From Corynebacterium atrinae (GTDB taxonomy: Bacteria; Actinomycetota; Actinomycetes; Mycobacteriales; Mycobacteriaceae): DNA of 64,000 nt. A program made the position numbers and the translations under genes. The notes under the pieces are model-generated. The model was not told the DNA's origin and made no database searches. It saw only the letters and a list, made by a program, of their open reading frames with translations. The DNA lies in contig NZ_CP046977.1 of NCBI RefSeq assembly GCF_030408455.1, positions 62,001-126,000 of the forward strand, read 5' to 3'. Positions 34,921 through 42,986 of this stretch are shown here, in pieces (positions within the stretch are counted from its first letter, which is position 1; each line of letters opens with the position of its first letter).

Positions 34921-35133
34921 TTATCGCACGAACACGGTCACGATGACTGTTGGGTCGCTGTCATTGACAACGACGACGCATATTACTCTACCTATTTTTC
35001 TCTCATACACGGTCCGACCAGGATCTCCAGGACGGGTGAGCTCAGGTGAGGACAAGACCTGCCTGACCTCATCTTCCGTGATTTTTCGACTTCTCATCCT
35101 GTGCCGGGCGTGCGGCGAGAACTTGAGAATCAA
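34921..35133 (-). CDS. DUF4258 protein, toxin-like partner (TTG start)
   Basis: A 70-residue protein whose family N-terminus, ILKFSPHARHRMRSRKIT followed by EDEV, begins at TTG 35133. The stop of the upstream gene (TGA 35132-35130) overlaps this codon as TTGA, so translation is probably coupled. A longer frame from ATG 35202 would run 69 bases antiparallel in phase to the upstream coding sequence and adds residues unlike the family. VYERKIGRVICVVVVND and IVTVFVR are the remaining strands of the RelE/HicA-like fold assigned to DUF4258. Likely partner is the DUF2283 gene. Confidence 0.75.
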   Translation of the reverse strand: MILKFSPHARHRMRSRKITEDEVRQVLSSPELTRPGDPGRTVYERKIGRVICVVVVNDSDPTVIVTVFVR

Positions 35134-35531
35134 TGGTCTTGCGGGGTGAGTGCCTCGAAAGCCAAGCGGCGGACGTACTCCCCGTCCACTGATATGCGGC
35201 ATTCGTAGATTCCGGGCGCTGACAGGATGAGAGGACCGGAGAACACGAAGACGGTCCCGATCTTCCCATCGTATTTCACTGCATCTTCTGTGTCTTCGAG
35301 CGTAGCTGCGAATTCAATCGCTGGTGACTCTCCGGGGCCTCGAACTTCGATCGAGACCGTTGGAGCCGCCTCGTCCTCTGGTCGACGGATGCGGCCTACG
35401 ACATAAAGTTCCATCATCGCTGGAAAACCAGAGGACCTAGTTTGGGTGAAACTCGCCCCGACCGATGTGATCGTCCCATCCTGGGTCCGGGCGAACTCTG
35501 CGAGGTACGCGTAGTCAAGGTCTGCAGCCAT
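35130..35531 (-). CDS. DUF6941-like protein of unknown function
   Basis: A 133-residue protein, mostly predicted beta strands, beginning MAADLDYAYLAEFARTQDG, which resembles the DUF6941 family. Such proteins have no known function. Nothing catalytic is visible; FSGPLILSAPGIYECRISVDG suggests an immunoglobulin-like or sensor beta sandwich. Its stop overlaps the TTG start of the DUF4258 gene, which ties the three small genes into one cassette between mrr and hsdR. That setting suggests a defence-linked or accessory role, by inference. Confidence 0.75.
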   Translation of the reverse strand: MAADLDYAYLAEFARTQDGTITSVGASFTQTRSSGFPAMMELYVVGRIRRPEDEAAPTVSIEVRGPGESPAIEFAATLEDTEDAVKYDGKIGTVFVFSGPLILSAPGIYECRISVDGEYVRRLAFEALTPQDH

Positions 35532-35678
35532 AATGCACAGTTAAGCATAGGCGGAGGACGTATGGCGGCCCCGTGACCGAATGGAGCCGAAGCTGACAGC
35601 GCGCAACTCTGCCAAAGCCTTCGATGTGCACTTCCGGTCAAACAGGGACGATCTTTCTCCGGGTTGTGGCCTTCAGCC

Positions 35679-36599
35679 CTACACCTCGAAGAAGTCCTCA
35701 TCCACCTCGACGACCGACACTGTGCGCTTGACCTGCACGCCCACGCCGAAGCGGATCATCAGCTGTGCGAGACGGGCCCCATCGATGAGCACCACGCGAA
35801 CGTTGAGATTCTCGGCATACCCCACGGCACCACTGCTGAACTGCCCGGTGGTGATGAACACACCTTGGTGTGCCTGTTCCCCGTGCAGTGCACCGACGAA
35901 CGCTTGGATGTCGGGCCGGCCCACGACTCGATCGAGTGCGTATCGTTTCGCCTGCACGTAGATGCGGCTAAGCCCGAGGGCGTCCTGGTCAATGACTCCG
36001 TCGATCCCCCCGTCGTTGCTCAGCTGGGTGCGCGTCGCCCGGCCTTTCGTGCCGCCGTAGCCCATGCCGATGAGCAGGTCGAGGACGGCTTGCTCAAAGA
36101 AAGCGGGATCATTTGCATACAGCCGGTCCAGCAGGTCTGCCGCCACATTGGCGTGCAGCCTCTCGACGCCCGCCTCAATCAGTTCGGTCGGCGTCAGTTC
36201 CTGTTGCTTATCGACGTCCCCGCCATCACCCGCCACCGTCGACAACTTGTGACTCGTCGCTGGCGGCACGATGCCGTGTGCCTCCGCGAACTGGGAAAGT
36301 AGTTTGCCGTTCAGGCCCTCCGGGTGGGCTGCGAGAAGTTCCCGGCCGAGGTCGTTGATTGCATAGTGGGCACGCTTGGGGCGATCCAAGCAGTCAGCGC
36401 GATGTAGATACGTAATCGCCCAGCTGATCCGGCTTACGTAAAGCGCTTGACCCGAGTTGATGTACTCCAGACGATCCTTGTCAGTGATACCCGTCTGCCT
36501 TGCCACTTGCTCGATGAGATCACGACGGACCGCGGCCATCCCACCTTTCGGCACCTCCAGAACCGGGGTGAGGTAGCCATCCCAAGTACGAATAGCCAT
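35679..36599 (-). CDS. mrr: Mrr-type restriction endonuclease
   Basis: A 306-residue type IV restriction enzyme. The N-terminal winged-helix DNA-binding half has KGGMAAVRRDLIEQVARQTG and RISWAITYLHRADCLDRPKRAHYAINDLGREL. The C-terminal Mrr catalytic domain has FFEQAVLDLLIGMGYGG, SNDGGIDGVID (Asp) and IYVQAKRYA (the Q-x-K active-site motif). Mrr enzymes cut methylated DNA. Its ATG shares a base with the hsdS stop (TGATG), so it belongs to the hsdMS transcript. The family must tolerate self-methylation by the adjacent HsdMS, an interesting constraint. Confidence 0.9.
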   Translation of the reverse strand: MAIRTWDGYLTPVLEVPKGGMAAVRRDLIEQVARQTGITDKDRLEYINSGQALYVSRISWAITYLHRADCLDRPKRAHYAINDLGRELLAAHPEGLNGKLLSQFAEAHGIVPPATSHKLSTVAGDGGDVDKQQELTPTELIEAGVERLHANVAADLLDRLYANDPAFFEQAVLDLLIGMGYGGTKGRATRTQLSNDGGIDGVIDQDALGLSRIYVQAKRYALDRVVGRPDIQAFVGALHGEQAHQGVFITTGQFSSGAVGYAENLNVRVVLIDGARLAQLMIRFGVGVQVKRTVSVVEVDEDFFEV

Positions 36600-37789
36600 C
36601 AGAGCTTTCCTTGGAAGGCGCGGGATTGGATCGATATGAGAATTTGCCGGAGAAAATCCTTCTTTTGAGCAAGTCTTTGTTTGGTGAATTCTACTTGATA
36701 TGAAAAGTTTGCAAAGGACTCTTGTTCTTTGAAGCTGGCATCCGGTAGGTCAATTTCGAGCAATTTTGATTTTGGAATGTTTTTCATGAAACTGGCTCCA
36801 GACCCAGAGCTTGCGTGACGAATTTGTGCTTTAGTTTCTGGAAGTTGGAAACACGAATAATAGAAGGTGGGGGAAGAATGTGCACTCTTCCATTTGAAAC
36901 GCCAGATCTTGTCGGGAATTGCTAGATTCGCCGAGACTCCCTGAGGGACAAGAGAAACTGCGCCGATTAGCTGTGCTGTCCCACTTGCACGGCTAATCAA
37001 TAGGTCGCCGGGCTTTACGATGTGGCCTTCAGGGGGTATGTAGTCCGAGGGTAGATCTTTGCTTTCACTTGCATTGAAGGTCCCTGATGTAATGGCGCTC
37101 GTTTTCAATACCTTGAAAGGTGATGTGACATCGCTCGATTTCGCAACGATGCTTTTACCTCCCACAAGTGAAGCAATTGATCGCAACTTGACTGAGTTGC
37201 GCCTGGTGGAGTCAGACTTGAAGCATTGTCTAAAGTGTGAGCCTAAGAGCTCATTAAGAAGTTCAATTGTTTGGTCTATCTTGGAAATCAATGATTCGAT
37301 TTGGTCCAGAATCCTCGCGATCCGCCGTTGCTCGTCAAGCGGGGGGAGGAGAATCTGGAAGTCGAGAAGGATATCCTCCTTGATTCTTTGTCGATTCGTG
37401 GCTCCACTGCTTCGCGACCGTGCCATCTCAGCGAGTATGCGAGTTTTTAGGAAGTGCTCCAGAAATTTCGGATTGCATAGTGAAATATCAATGTTGAAGA
37501 CTGGAAAATCCTTGGAGACGACGGATCCATCTAACTTCTGCGGGACAATGGCAAAAGCCCCATTTCTAGCATCAATTCGAGAGTAGATGAACTGACCTGC
37601 TGATACTCGGTAGCCGGTGAAAGGTCTTGGGGTTTTTCCTGTCCCGATCGATCGACGGACCGCACCTTCACCGTGGAGTTTGACGGTGATGAAAGCCTCA
37701 ACGTCCGGCGTCGAGATTCTTTCTGGTGTGTTCGCGGTGGTGAGGAAATCCCCCAACCTCACTATCGGCCACTCGTGCTCCGCAGTCAC
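36599..37789 (-). CDS. hsdS: Type I restriction-modification specificity subunit HsdS
   Basis: A 396-residue subunit with two target-recognition domains, about 1-145 and 195-355, each followed by a conserved helix. The first spacer helix region is ILLPPLDEQRRIARILDQIE (near 150-170); the second is QESFANFSYQVEFTKQRLAQ. The two domains set a bipartite DNA target. DNA encoding the second half is visibly richer in A and T than its neighbours, a usual trace of domain exchange. ATG 37789 overlaps the hsdM stop by four bases, and mrr follows with a one-base overlap. Confidence 0.92.
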   Translation of the reverse strand: MTAEHEWPIVRLGDFLTTANTPERISTPDVEAFITVKLHGEGAVRRSIGTGKTPRPFTGYRVSAGQFIYSRIDARNGAFAIVPQKLDGSVVSKDFPVFNIDISLCNPKFLEHFLKTRILAEMARSRSSGATNRQRIKEDILLDFQILLPPLDEQRRIARILDQIESLISKIDQTIELLNELLGSHFRQCFKSDSTRRNSVKLRSIASLVGGKSIVAKSSDVTSPFKVLKTSAITSGTFNASESKDLPSDYIPPEGHIVKPGDLLISRASGTAQLIGAVSLVPQGVSANLAIPDKIWRFKWKSAHSSPTFYYSCFQLPETKAQIRHASSGSGASFMKNIPKSKLLEIDLPDASFKEQESFANFSYQVEFTKQRLAQKKDFLRQILISIQSRAFQGKL

Positions 37790-39354
37790 TTCCGCTCACC
37801 TCGCAGCATCTGGTCCAGCTCATCGATGCCAGCGGTGATTTCGGAATCGAGGGCACGGATCTCAGCAAGGATCTCCAAGGGATCGCGGGTGCCGGCGGCC
37901 TCGAAGACGATCTCCTTGTAGCGGTTCATGGAGAGGTCGTAGTTGGCGTTGCGGATCTCGTCGATAGGGACGGCGAAAGACTGTTCAGTACGGGCACGGT
38001 CGCGTTCGGGCCCGGTACGCTGTGCCCATCTGTTGAGCACGTCGGGGAGGTTGTTGCTTTCATGCTGCTCGGGGGTGAGGGTAGTGGGGTCGAGATGCTC
38101 GTCGACGAGTTCGGGGTCGGGTTCCTTTTCGAGGGGGACCGGGCCGAGGAGGTGAGGTGCCAGGAGTGGGGTGCGCTTGTCGTCGAGGGAGTAGCCGTCG
38201 GCGCGGACCTCGTAGAACCACACATCCTCCGTGCCGCCGCTGTTCGTTTTGGTGAAGCACAGGATCGCGGTGGATACCCCGGAGTAGGGCTTGAATGTGC
38301 CGGAGGGGAGTTTGATGATGGCGTCGAGGCGGTGGTCGTCGATAAGCTGTTTACGCAGTGCTTTGTGCGCGCGGGTGGAACCGAAGAGCACACCCTCGGG
38401 GACGATGACTGCGGCCCGCCCGCCGGGGCGCAGCAGCTGAAGGAAACGCTGCACGAACAGCAGCTCCGTCTTCTTAGAGGTGAACTTCTCCGACAACGCC
38501 GGATCGAGGGCATTGGCATCGATGGAACCGGCGAACGGTGGGTTAGCCAGCACGATGTCGTAATTTTCGTCGTGGCCAGACGGGAGCTGCTGCAAGGAAT
38601 CCTGGTACGAGATCTGCGGATCAGTGACACCGTGCATGAACATGTTCATCGCGGCGATGCGGACCATCGTGGCATCGAAATCGAACCCCGTCAGAGCCTG
38701 GATGGGGAAGAACTCGCGGGTGCGGGGATCGAGAAGCGCGTCCCTGTGATGGTCCTTCGTCCACTCGGCGGAGCCAACGAGGAAGCCAGCGGTGCCGCAG
38801 GCGGGATCAATGACCCGCTCGTGCGGGGCCGGCGCCATGAGGTTGACCATGAGATCGATTACGTGGCTGACCGTGCGGAACTGGCCGTTCGTGCCGGATG
38901 CCGCCAACTTCGACAGCATGTACTCGTAGAGATCGCCGGCCATGTCCTTGTTGGGGAACGAGAGGGCGTCGATAAGCTCCATAACGGTGAGCAACGTGCC
39001 CGGGCTGTCGATGCCGAACGTTGCATTGCGCATGTGGCGGGCAAAGCCCGCGCTGCCCAGCCCCTCACGGAGGAACGGGAACACCTCAGTATCAATCACC
39101 TGTCGGCGCTGGGAGCCGTCCGGAATCTGCATCAGCTCCCGCCACCGCAGGTGAAGACTGTTGGCGGGGATGACATCCGCAGCATCGACGCCGAGGGTGC
39201 GTTGGAACTCCGCACTCGCCTGACGCTCATCCAGCTGCTTCAAAAATAGCAGGAAGGTGAACTGCTCAATGACAGTCATCGGATTAGAAATACCGCCGGA
39301 CCAGAATGCATCCCAGATGCGGTCAACCTGATTGCGGAGAGGGCCAGTGATCAT
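37786..39354 (-). CDS. hsdM: Type I DNA methyltransferase subunit HsdM
   Basis: A 522-residue N6-adenine methyltransferase. The SAM-binding motif is VIDPACGTAGFLVGS and the catalytic motif is NPPF in DIVLANPPFAGS. The N-terminal HsdM helical domain (LRNQVDRIWDAFWSGGI) fixes the start at ATG 39354; a longer frame from 39822 is antisense to the fic gene and unlike the family. It methylates the HsdS target to protect host DNA. TAGGCT lies 8 bases upstream of the ATG. It leads the cluster hsdM-hsdS-mrr. Confidence 0.95.
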   Translation of the reverse strand: MITGPLRNQVDRIWDAFWSGGISNPMTVIEQFTFLLFLKQLDERQASAEFQRTLGVDAADVIPANSLHLRWRELMQIPDGSQRRQVIDTEVFPFLREGLGSAGFARHMRNATFGIDSPGTLLTVMELIDALSFPNKDMAGDLYEYMLSKLAASGTNGQFRTVSHVIDLMVNLMAPAPHERVIDPACGTAGFLVGSAEWTKDHHRDALLDPRTREFFPIQALTGFDFDATMVRIAAMNMFMHGVTDPQISYQDSLQQLPSGHDENYDIVLANPPFAGSIDANALDPALSEKFTSKKTELLFVQRFLQLLRPGGRAAVIVPEGVLFGSTRAHKALRKQLIDDHRLDAIIKLPSGTFKPYSGVSTAILCFTKTNSGGTEDVWFYEVRADGYSLDDKRTPLLAPHLLGPVPLEKEPDPELVDEHLDPTTLTPEQHESNNLPDVLNRWAQRTGPERDRARTEQSFAVPIDEIRNANYDLSMNRYKEIVFEAAGTRDPLEILAEIRALDSEITAGIDELDQMLRGERK

Positions 39355-39438
39355 AAGAGTCGAGCCTATCGGGTGGGTGTGGGGCTTGGGGCACCTCGGG
39401 GCAGGTGACTGGCAGTGATCGGGGCCGAAACGAAAAAG

Positions 39439-39496
39439 ATGTCGATCTCTGGTCCGAATATCGACATATTCTCGGGATCTGTTTAGGCTGTCGACA
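39439..39496 (+). promoter_or_regulatory. fic promoter with TGTCGAT operators
   Basis: TCGACA (39461-39466), 17 bases, TAGGCT (39484-39489), then 6 bases to ATG 39496. TGTCGAT at 39440-39446 and its inverse ATCGACA at 39460-39466 form an inverted repeat over the -35, and the palindrome TGTCGACA (39489-39496) covers the start site. Confidence 0.65.
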
Positions 39497-40593
39497 TGAG
39501 CGATGTCCGCGCGCGACCCCACCCAGATCGCCCCTACAATAACCTCCCAGCTCTGCCGCCGGATAAGCCAGTGGAGACGATCTCCGTGCTCAAGGCTGTT
39601 ATCCGTGCCCGTGAACAACTCGCAGCACTTGACACGGCCTGTCGACTGATTCCGAATCCCTACATCATTACCTCTACCATTCCGCTCCGTGAGGCCCAGG
39701 CCTCGACAGAGATCGAGAACATCGTCACCACCAATGATGAGCTCTTCCGAGCCGCGTGGAACGTCGACCTGGATCCCACGCCAGCGACCAAAGAAGCCTT
39801 GCGCTATCGGGAAGCGCTCCATGCGGGAGTAGCAAATCTCACTGATCGGCCGGTGTCACTCAAATCAGCTGAGCAGATCGGTAGCATCCTTCTGGGACGA
39901 CCAGCCCTCATACGGTCCACTCCTGGCACCTACATTGGTGATCCTCGTCGAGGGACCCGCGTGTATACCCCTCCCGAAGGGAAAGAGGTCCTAGAAGGGC
40001 ACTTGACCGCCTGGGAGAGGTTCATATACTCCGAGCATGGGGTGGATCCCCTTGTGCTGATGGCCATGACTCATTACCAGTTTGAAGCGATTCACCCGTT
40101 CCATGACGGCAATGGACGTACCGGCCGTATCCTCAACGTCTTGCTGCTCATCCAGGAAGGGCTCTTGCGTCTTCCTGTACTCTATTTGTCCGGCTTCATC
40201 GTGAGCAACAAGGATTCCTATTATCGGTTGCTCCGCGGAGTGACGGAAAACTCTGAATGGGAACAATGGATTCTGTTTATGGTCCGGGGGGTGGAGGAGG
40301 CAGCACGAGAGGCCTTCGAGCTCATCGGTCGCCTGCGTGGGCTCCAAGAGGACACTGCTGCCCGAATCCGCTCCCTCGGTGGAAGCGTGCCGGCAGCTGA
40401 GATGGCAGAGCTTCTCATTATTAACCCGTACATCCGTATCCAGGATGTTGTTGACTCTGGACTGGCCAAGCGGCAGACAGCGTCCGTCTGGCTTTCATCT
40501 CTAGTGGAGGCGGGGATGCTCGTAGAGGTCAAGATCGGGCGGCAGAAAATCTTCATCAACTCCGCCGCGCTTAATATCCTGACCAGTGCCTAA
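39496..40593 (+). CDS. Fic-domain protein with inhibitory motif and C-terminal winged helix
   Basis: A 365-residue Fic protein. The catalytic motif HPFHDGNGRTGR (200-211) is complete, so it should transfer AMP or a similar group to a protein hydroxyl. STEIEN (70-75) matches the inhibitory (S/T)xxxE(G/N) motif in the N-terminal half (class II), which self-limits activity. The last 80 residues (IQDVVDSGLAKRQTASVWLSSLVEAGMLVEV) look like a winged helix, so the protein may bind DNA. TGTCGAT repeats in its promoter and downstream make self-repression likely. It is divergent from hsdM. Confidence 0.9.
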   Translation: MSDVRARPHPDRPYNNLPALPPDKPVETISVLKAVIRAREQLAALDTACRLIPNPYIITSTIPLREAQASTEIENIVTTNDELFRAAWNVDLDPTPATKEALRYREALHAGVANLTDRPVSLKSAEQIGSILLGRPALIRSTPGTYIGDPRRGTRVYTPPEGKEVLEGHLTAWERFIYSEHGVDPLVLMAMTHYQFEAIHPFHDGNGRTGRILNVLLLIQEGLLRLPVLYLSGFIVSNKDSYYRLLRGVTENSEWEQWILFMVRGVEEAAREAFELIGRLRGLQEDTAARIRSLGGSVPAAEMAELLIINPYIRIQDVVDSGLAKRQTASVWLSSLVEAGMLVEVKIGRQKIFINSAALNILTSA

Positions 40594-40602
40594 ACATCAA
40601 CA

Positions 40603-40659
40603 TGTCGATCTAAGGCTTAAAAATCGACACGTTTCCTGGATGTGGTGATGCCATCGACA
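40603..40659. repeat. TGTCGAT/ATCGACA repeats downstream of fic
   Basis: TGTCGAT at 40603-40609, ATCGACA at 40623-40629 and ATCGACA at 40653-40659. The same heptamer forms the operator in the fic promoter, so the gene is bracketed by sites. Confidence 0.65.
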
Positions 40660-40705
40660 TATCGGGGCGAACGCACGTTCCGCCCCACCCCGCCGACTGC
40701 CCCCT

Positions 40706-41020
40706 TTACCCCACCCCAGCAGAGCTGTTGATACGGGTGAGGCGCGAGTTGAGATTGATGGCGATCGCCTGATTTCCGGTGAACAGGTCGAGGGGGTTGC
40801 CGTAGGCGTCGAAGGGTGCCTCCAGCAGCTCCTTCGTCTCCAAGTAACCGCTGTGCAGCAGGGCGTCCAAGATCGTGTGCATGAACCCGATCTGGTTGGC
40901 CGTCAGCGTGGAACCCTGAAGCAGGTCAGAGAACTTGGCTCGCACCGCGTCCTCGTTCAGGCTGGCGAGACGACGGATGAGCTCCGGGATCAATGGGCGG
41001 GCGGTGCGCAGGGCGGGGCC
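40706..41020 (-). pseudogene. Decayed 3' end of a second hsdR
   Basis: The minus-strand frame ending at 40706 reads VRAKFSDLLQGSTLTANQIG, then FMHTILDALLHSGYL, FDAYGNPLDLFTGNQAI and RINSSAGVG. It aligns throughout with the C-terminus of the intact HsdR at 30947, with many substitutions. Upstream, LRTARPL is joined directly to IPELIRRL, so about 38 residues present in the intact protein are missing. No start, helicase or nuclease part remains. The divergence shows it is a relic of a different hsdR allele, not a recent copy. Confidence 0.85.
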
Positions 41021-41104
41021 TCTCCTCAACAAGTGAGGTGCTGATGATTTTCGCAACGTCGGAAGGCAGGCCGAAATCGGTGACCACGGCTTAGTGAGAC
41101 AGCA

Positions 41105-42304
41105 TCAACCCGCAGGGGTCTCCCGGCGATCTGCCTTCTCCGCGAACTCGTCCAGAAGATCGAGGATGTCTGGGGCCTGCCAGGCGTGGCGGTTCTTGGC
41201 CACCTGTGCGCTGAGGACGACGCCGTCGGCCTCCAGCCGCTCCAGGGCCTTGCGCGTGTTGGCAGGGGTGACGGATAGCTCGGCGGCGAGGCGGGGGGGG
41301 GGGGCGTCGATAAGCGGTTGTCTGATGAGCACATCGAGGATGCGCCAGTCAGTAGCATCGTGCCGGGCTGTGACCTGGTGCTCCCAGGAGGCGCGGACGT
41401 CGGCGATCTCCTTGCCTAGCCAGGCGCCCAGTTTTGTGGCCCGCAGTGCTGCTTCGGCGACCAACTGCACGATCGGCGCGATGTCACCGGCGCGGTAGCT
41501 AGTCAGCGCGTCGAAGTAAGAACCGGGGCTGCGGAGAATGCCTGCCGATAGGGGGAGCGTGCCGTTGACGGTAAGTCCGCGATGCCGCAGTACTGTGTGA
41601 ATAAGGGCACGGCCGGTGCGACCGTTGCCGTCGACGAAGGGATGGATTGTCTCAAACTGGGCGTGGGCAATCGCGGCATGGACGAGTGCGGGCACGTTTG
41701 AACGCTGCATCCACACGTCGAGGTCGGCCATCAGTGAGGGGAGGTGGCGTTGATGCGGGGCGGTGTACATCGAATCGACAGGGTGCAGGTCACTTCCCCC
41801 GATCCACACGGGTTCTTCGAGGTAGCGTCCCGCAATCTGTGGTTGGCTGTCGCGGAGAAGTAGGCCGTGCTTGTCTAAAATTCGCGACTCGTTGGGGAGA
41901 CTGTCGCTGGCGATCGCCGCGTCTATCTGAGCGGTGGCGGTGACAATGAGTGCGGCGTTGCTGGTTCCAACCACACCAAGGAGTTCCGCCTCCAAAATGC
42001 AGCGAGCGGAGGATGTCAGTTGTTCGATGCGGGAGGATGCAACCGATTCGCCTCGTAGCAATAAGGGGGTGAAGGGAGCCCGGTTGCCGCTTGGGTGGCG
42101 TCGGAACGAGAAATGGCGATAGTGGCCTGATCGACCTTCGCAAGTAGCTCTGTGCTGAGGAAGGGCACGGCCTCGCCGATATGGAGGGCAAGCGCGGAAG
42201 GGTAGGTTGTCGGCTGTTTCGCACGGGCGCGTGCGGAAAGCGCCGAACGAGACGACCAGGGGAGGCCTAAGAGGAAACATGCGGCCAGGGGCTCGTGGGG
42301 TCAT
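41105..42304 (-). pseudogene. Fic-family gene with frameshifts
   Basis: The main frame contains a complete Fic motif, IHPFVDGNGRTGRA, an inhibitory-like SSRIEQ, and a C-terminal winged-helix-like part. From about 42080 upstream this frame loses Fic character, while another minus frame gives a typical Fic N-terminus (YPSALALHIGEAVPFLS, TELLAKVDQATIAISRSDA). That frame in turn has no start and reaches a stop near 42303, where ATG 42304 lies in the first frame. At least one, probably two, frameshifts are therefore needed. A 12-base G run lies within the 3' part. Confidence 0.75.
41293..41304. repeat. Homopolymer of 12 G (12 C in the fic reading strand)
   Basis: Twelve consecutive G at 41293-41304 encode the Pro-Pro-Pro of DAPPPRL in the frameshifted fic. 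No other run of this length was noticed in the window. Such tracts slip readily in replication and in sequencing. Confidence 0.85.
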
Positions 42305-42556
42305 GATAGCGCCATATCCATTCCTCATGGCCTACCTGGCGAATGGATCGGTGGTTAAACAATCTCTGTGGGTCTCTTTAAGTATGTTTTCACGGCGCTA
42401 CCAATCTCATTGTTGGACTCTGCGGTGCGGGGAAGGCATAAATCCCCTTGCGTACTTGATCCCATGTGCTTCTTCCAGAAGGGTGTTCGTACGCATTGCG
42501 GCCTAGTTTCCCACTGCGGTTCGCGATCCTACTGTCATTCTCGGTGTGCCTCGAAA

Positions 42557-42588
42557 GTGCGCAGCTGCGCACAAAAATCCTAGCCTGA
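42557..42588 (+). repeat. 32-bp direct repeat, copy 1 (contains TGCGCAGCTGCGCA)
   Basis: Begins GTGCGCAGCTGCGCAC and ends CCTAGCCTGA. It differs from copy 2 at one base. Its first half is a perfect 16-bp palindrome. Confidence 0.8.
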
Positions 42589-42745
42589 CCTGCGCTGTAG
42601 TCTTGGCTCATGGCCATCCCAAAGATGGCGCGCGACGATAGGATCCAGCTGTCACACTGTTACAAGCTCGCGCCGATTTTCCCAGTCTTTGTCAGTGTGG
42701 CTGTCAACGTGCCCTGTCCGCACCTAGGCCATCACACCGCTCACT

Positions 42746-42777
42746 GTGCGCAGCTGCGCACAAAAAACCTAGCCTGA
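42746..42777 (+). repeat. 32-bp direct repeat, copy 2 (contains TGCGCAGCTGCGCA)
   Basis: Same sequence as copy 1 with one mismatch in the A-run, 189 bases downstream and in the same orientation. Neither copy is in a gene. Confidence 0.8.
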
Positions 42778-42986
42778 GCAGCAATTACGTAAATGAAATA
42801 CGCGAAACCTCGCACGAAGCGACTCCTACTCCCAAGCAATTGCTCGCCCCACCGAAGTGTGATTTCACCCAATCAAAGAGTGTCCTTTCACCTGCCCCAA
42901 AGCTCCAAAACCGAGCCCCTTCGACAGCGTGATCTCACACAGGCCAAAGCCAGACCAAAACTAGACCGAACCCGGCCACACCCCGA

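Larger units (their letters stand above)
42329..42986. other. Gene-free 650-bp stretch with two direct repeats
   Basis: No supported gene on either strand; a 55-codon plus-strand frame from about 42611 has no homology-like features. It contains the two 32-bp repeats listed separately. The stretch is less G+C-rich than its flanks and marks the end of the accessory island. Confidence 0.6.

Noticed and set aside
34921..35202. DUF4258 protein starting at ATG 35202
   Set aside because: The added 23 residues overlap the upstream coding sequence and are unlike the family; the TTG start overlaps the upstream stop exactly where homology begins.
37059..37586. Plus-strand frame of 175 codons opposite hsdS
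   Set aside because: It is the complement of a clear HsdS domain and has no start signals.
39354..39822. N-terminal extension of HsdM to 39822
   Set aside because: It overlaps the fic gene on the other strand and is unlike the HsdM family; ATG 39354 gives the canonical N-terminus.
40622..40705. Possible tRNA or small RNA between fic and the hsdR relic
   Set aside because: No cloverleaf or terminator could be formed by inspection.
42611..42780. A 55-codon plus-strand frame from about 42611
   Set aside because: It has no ribosome site, no homology-like features and runs through a direct repeat.
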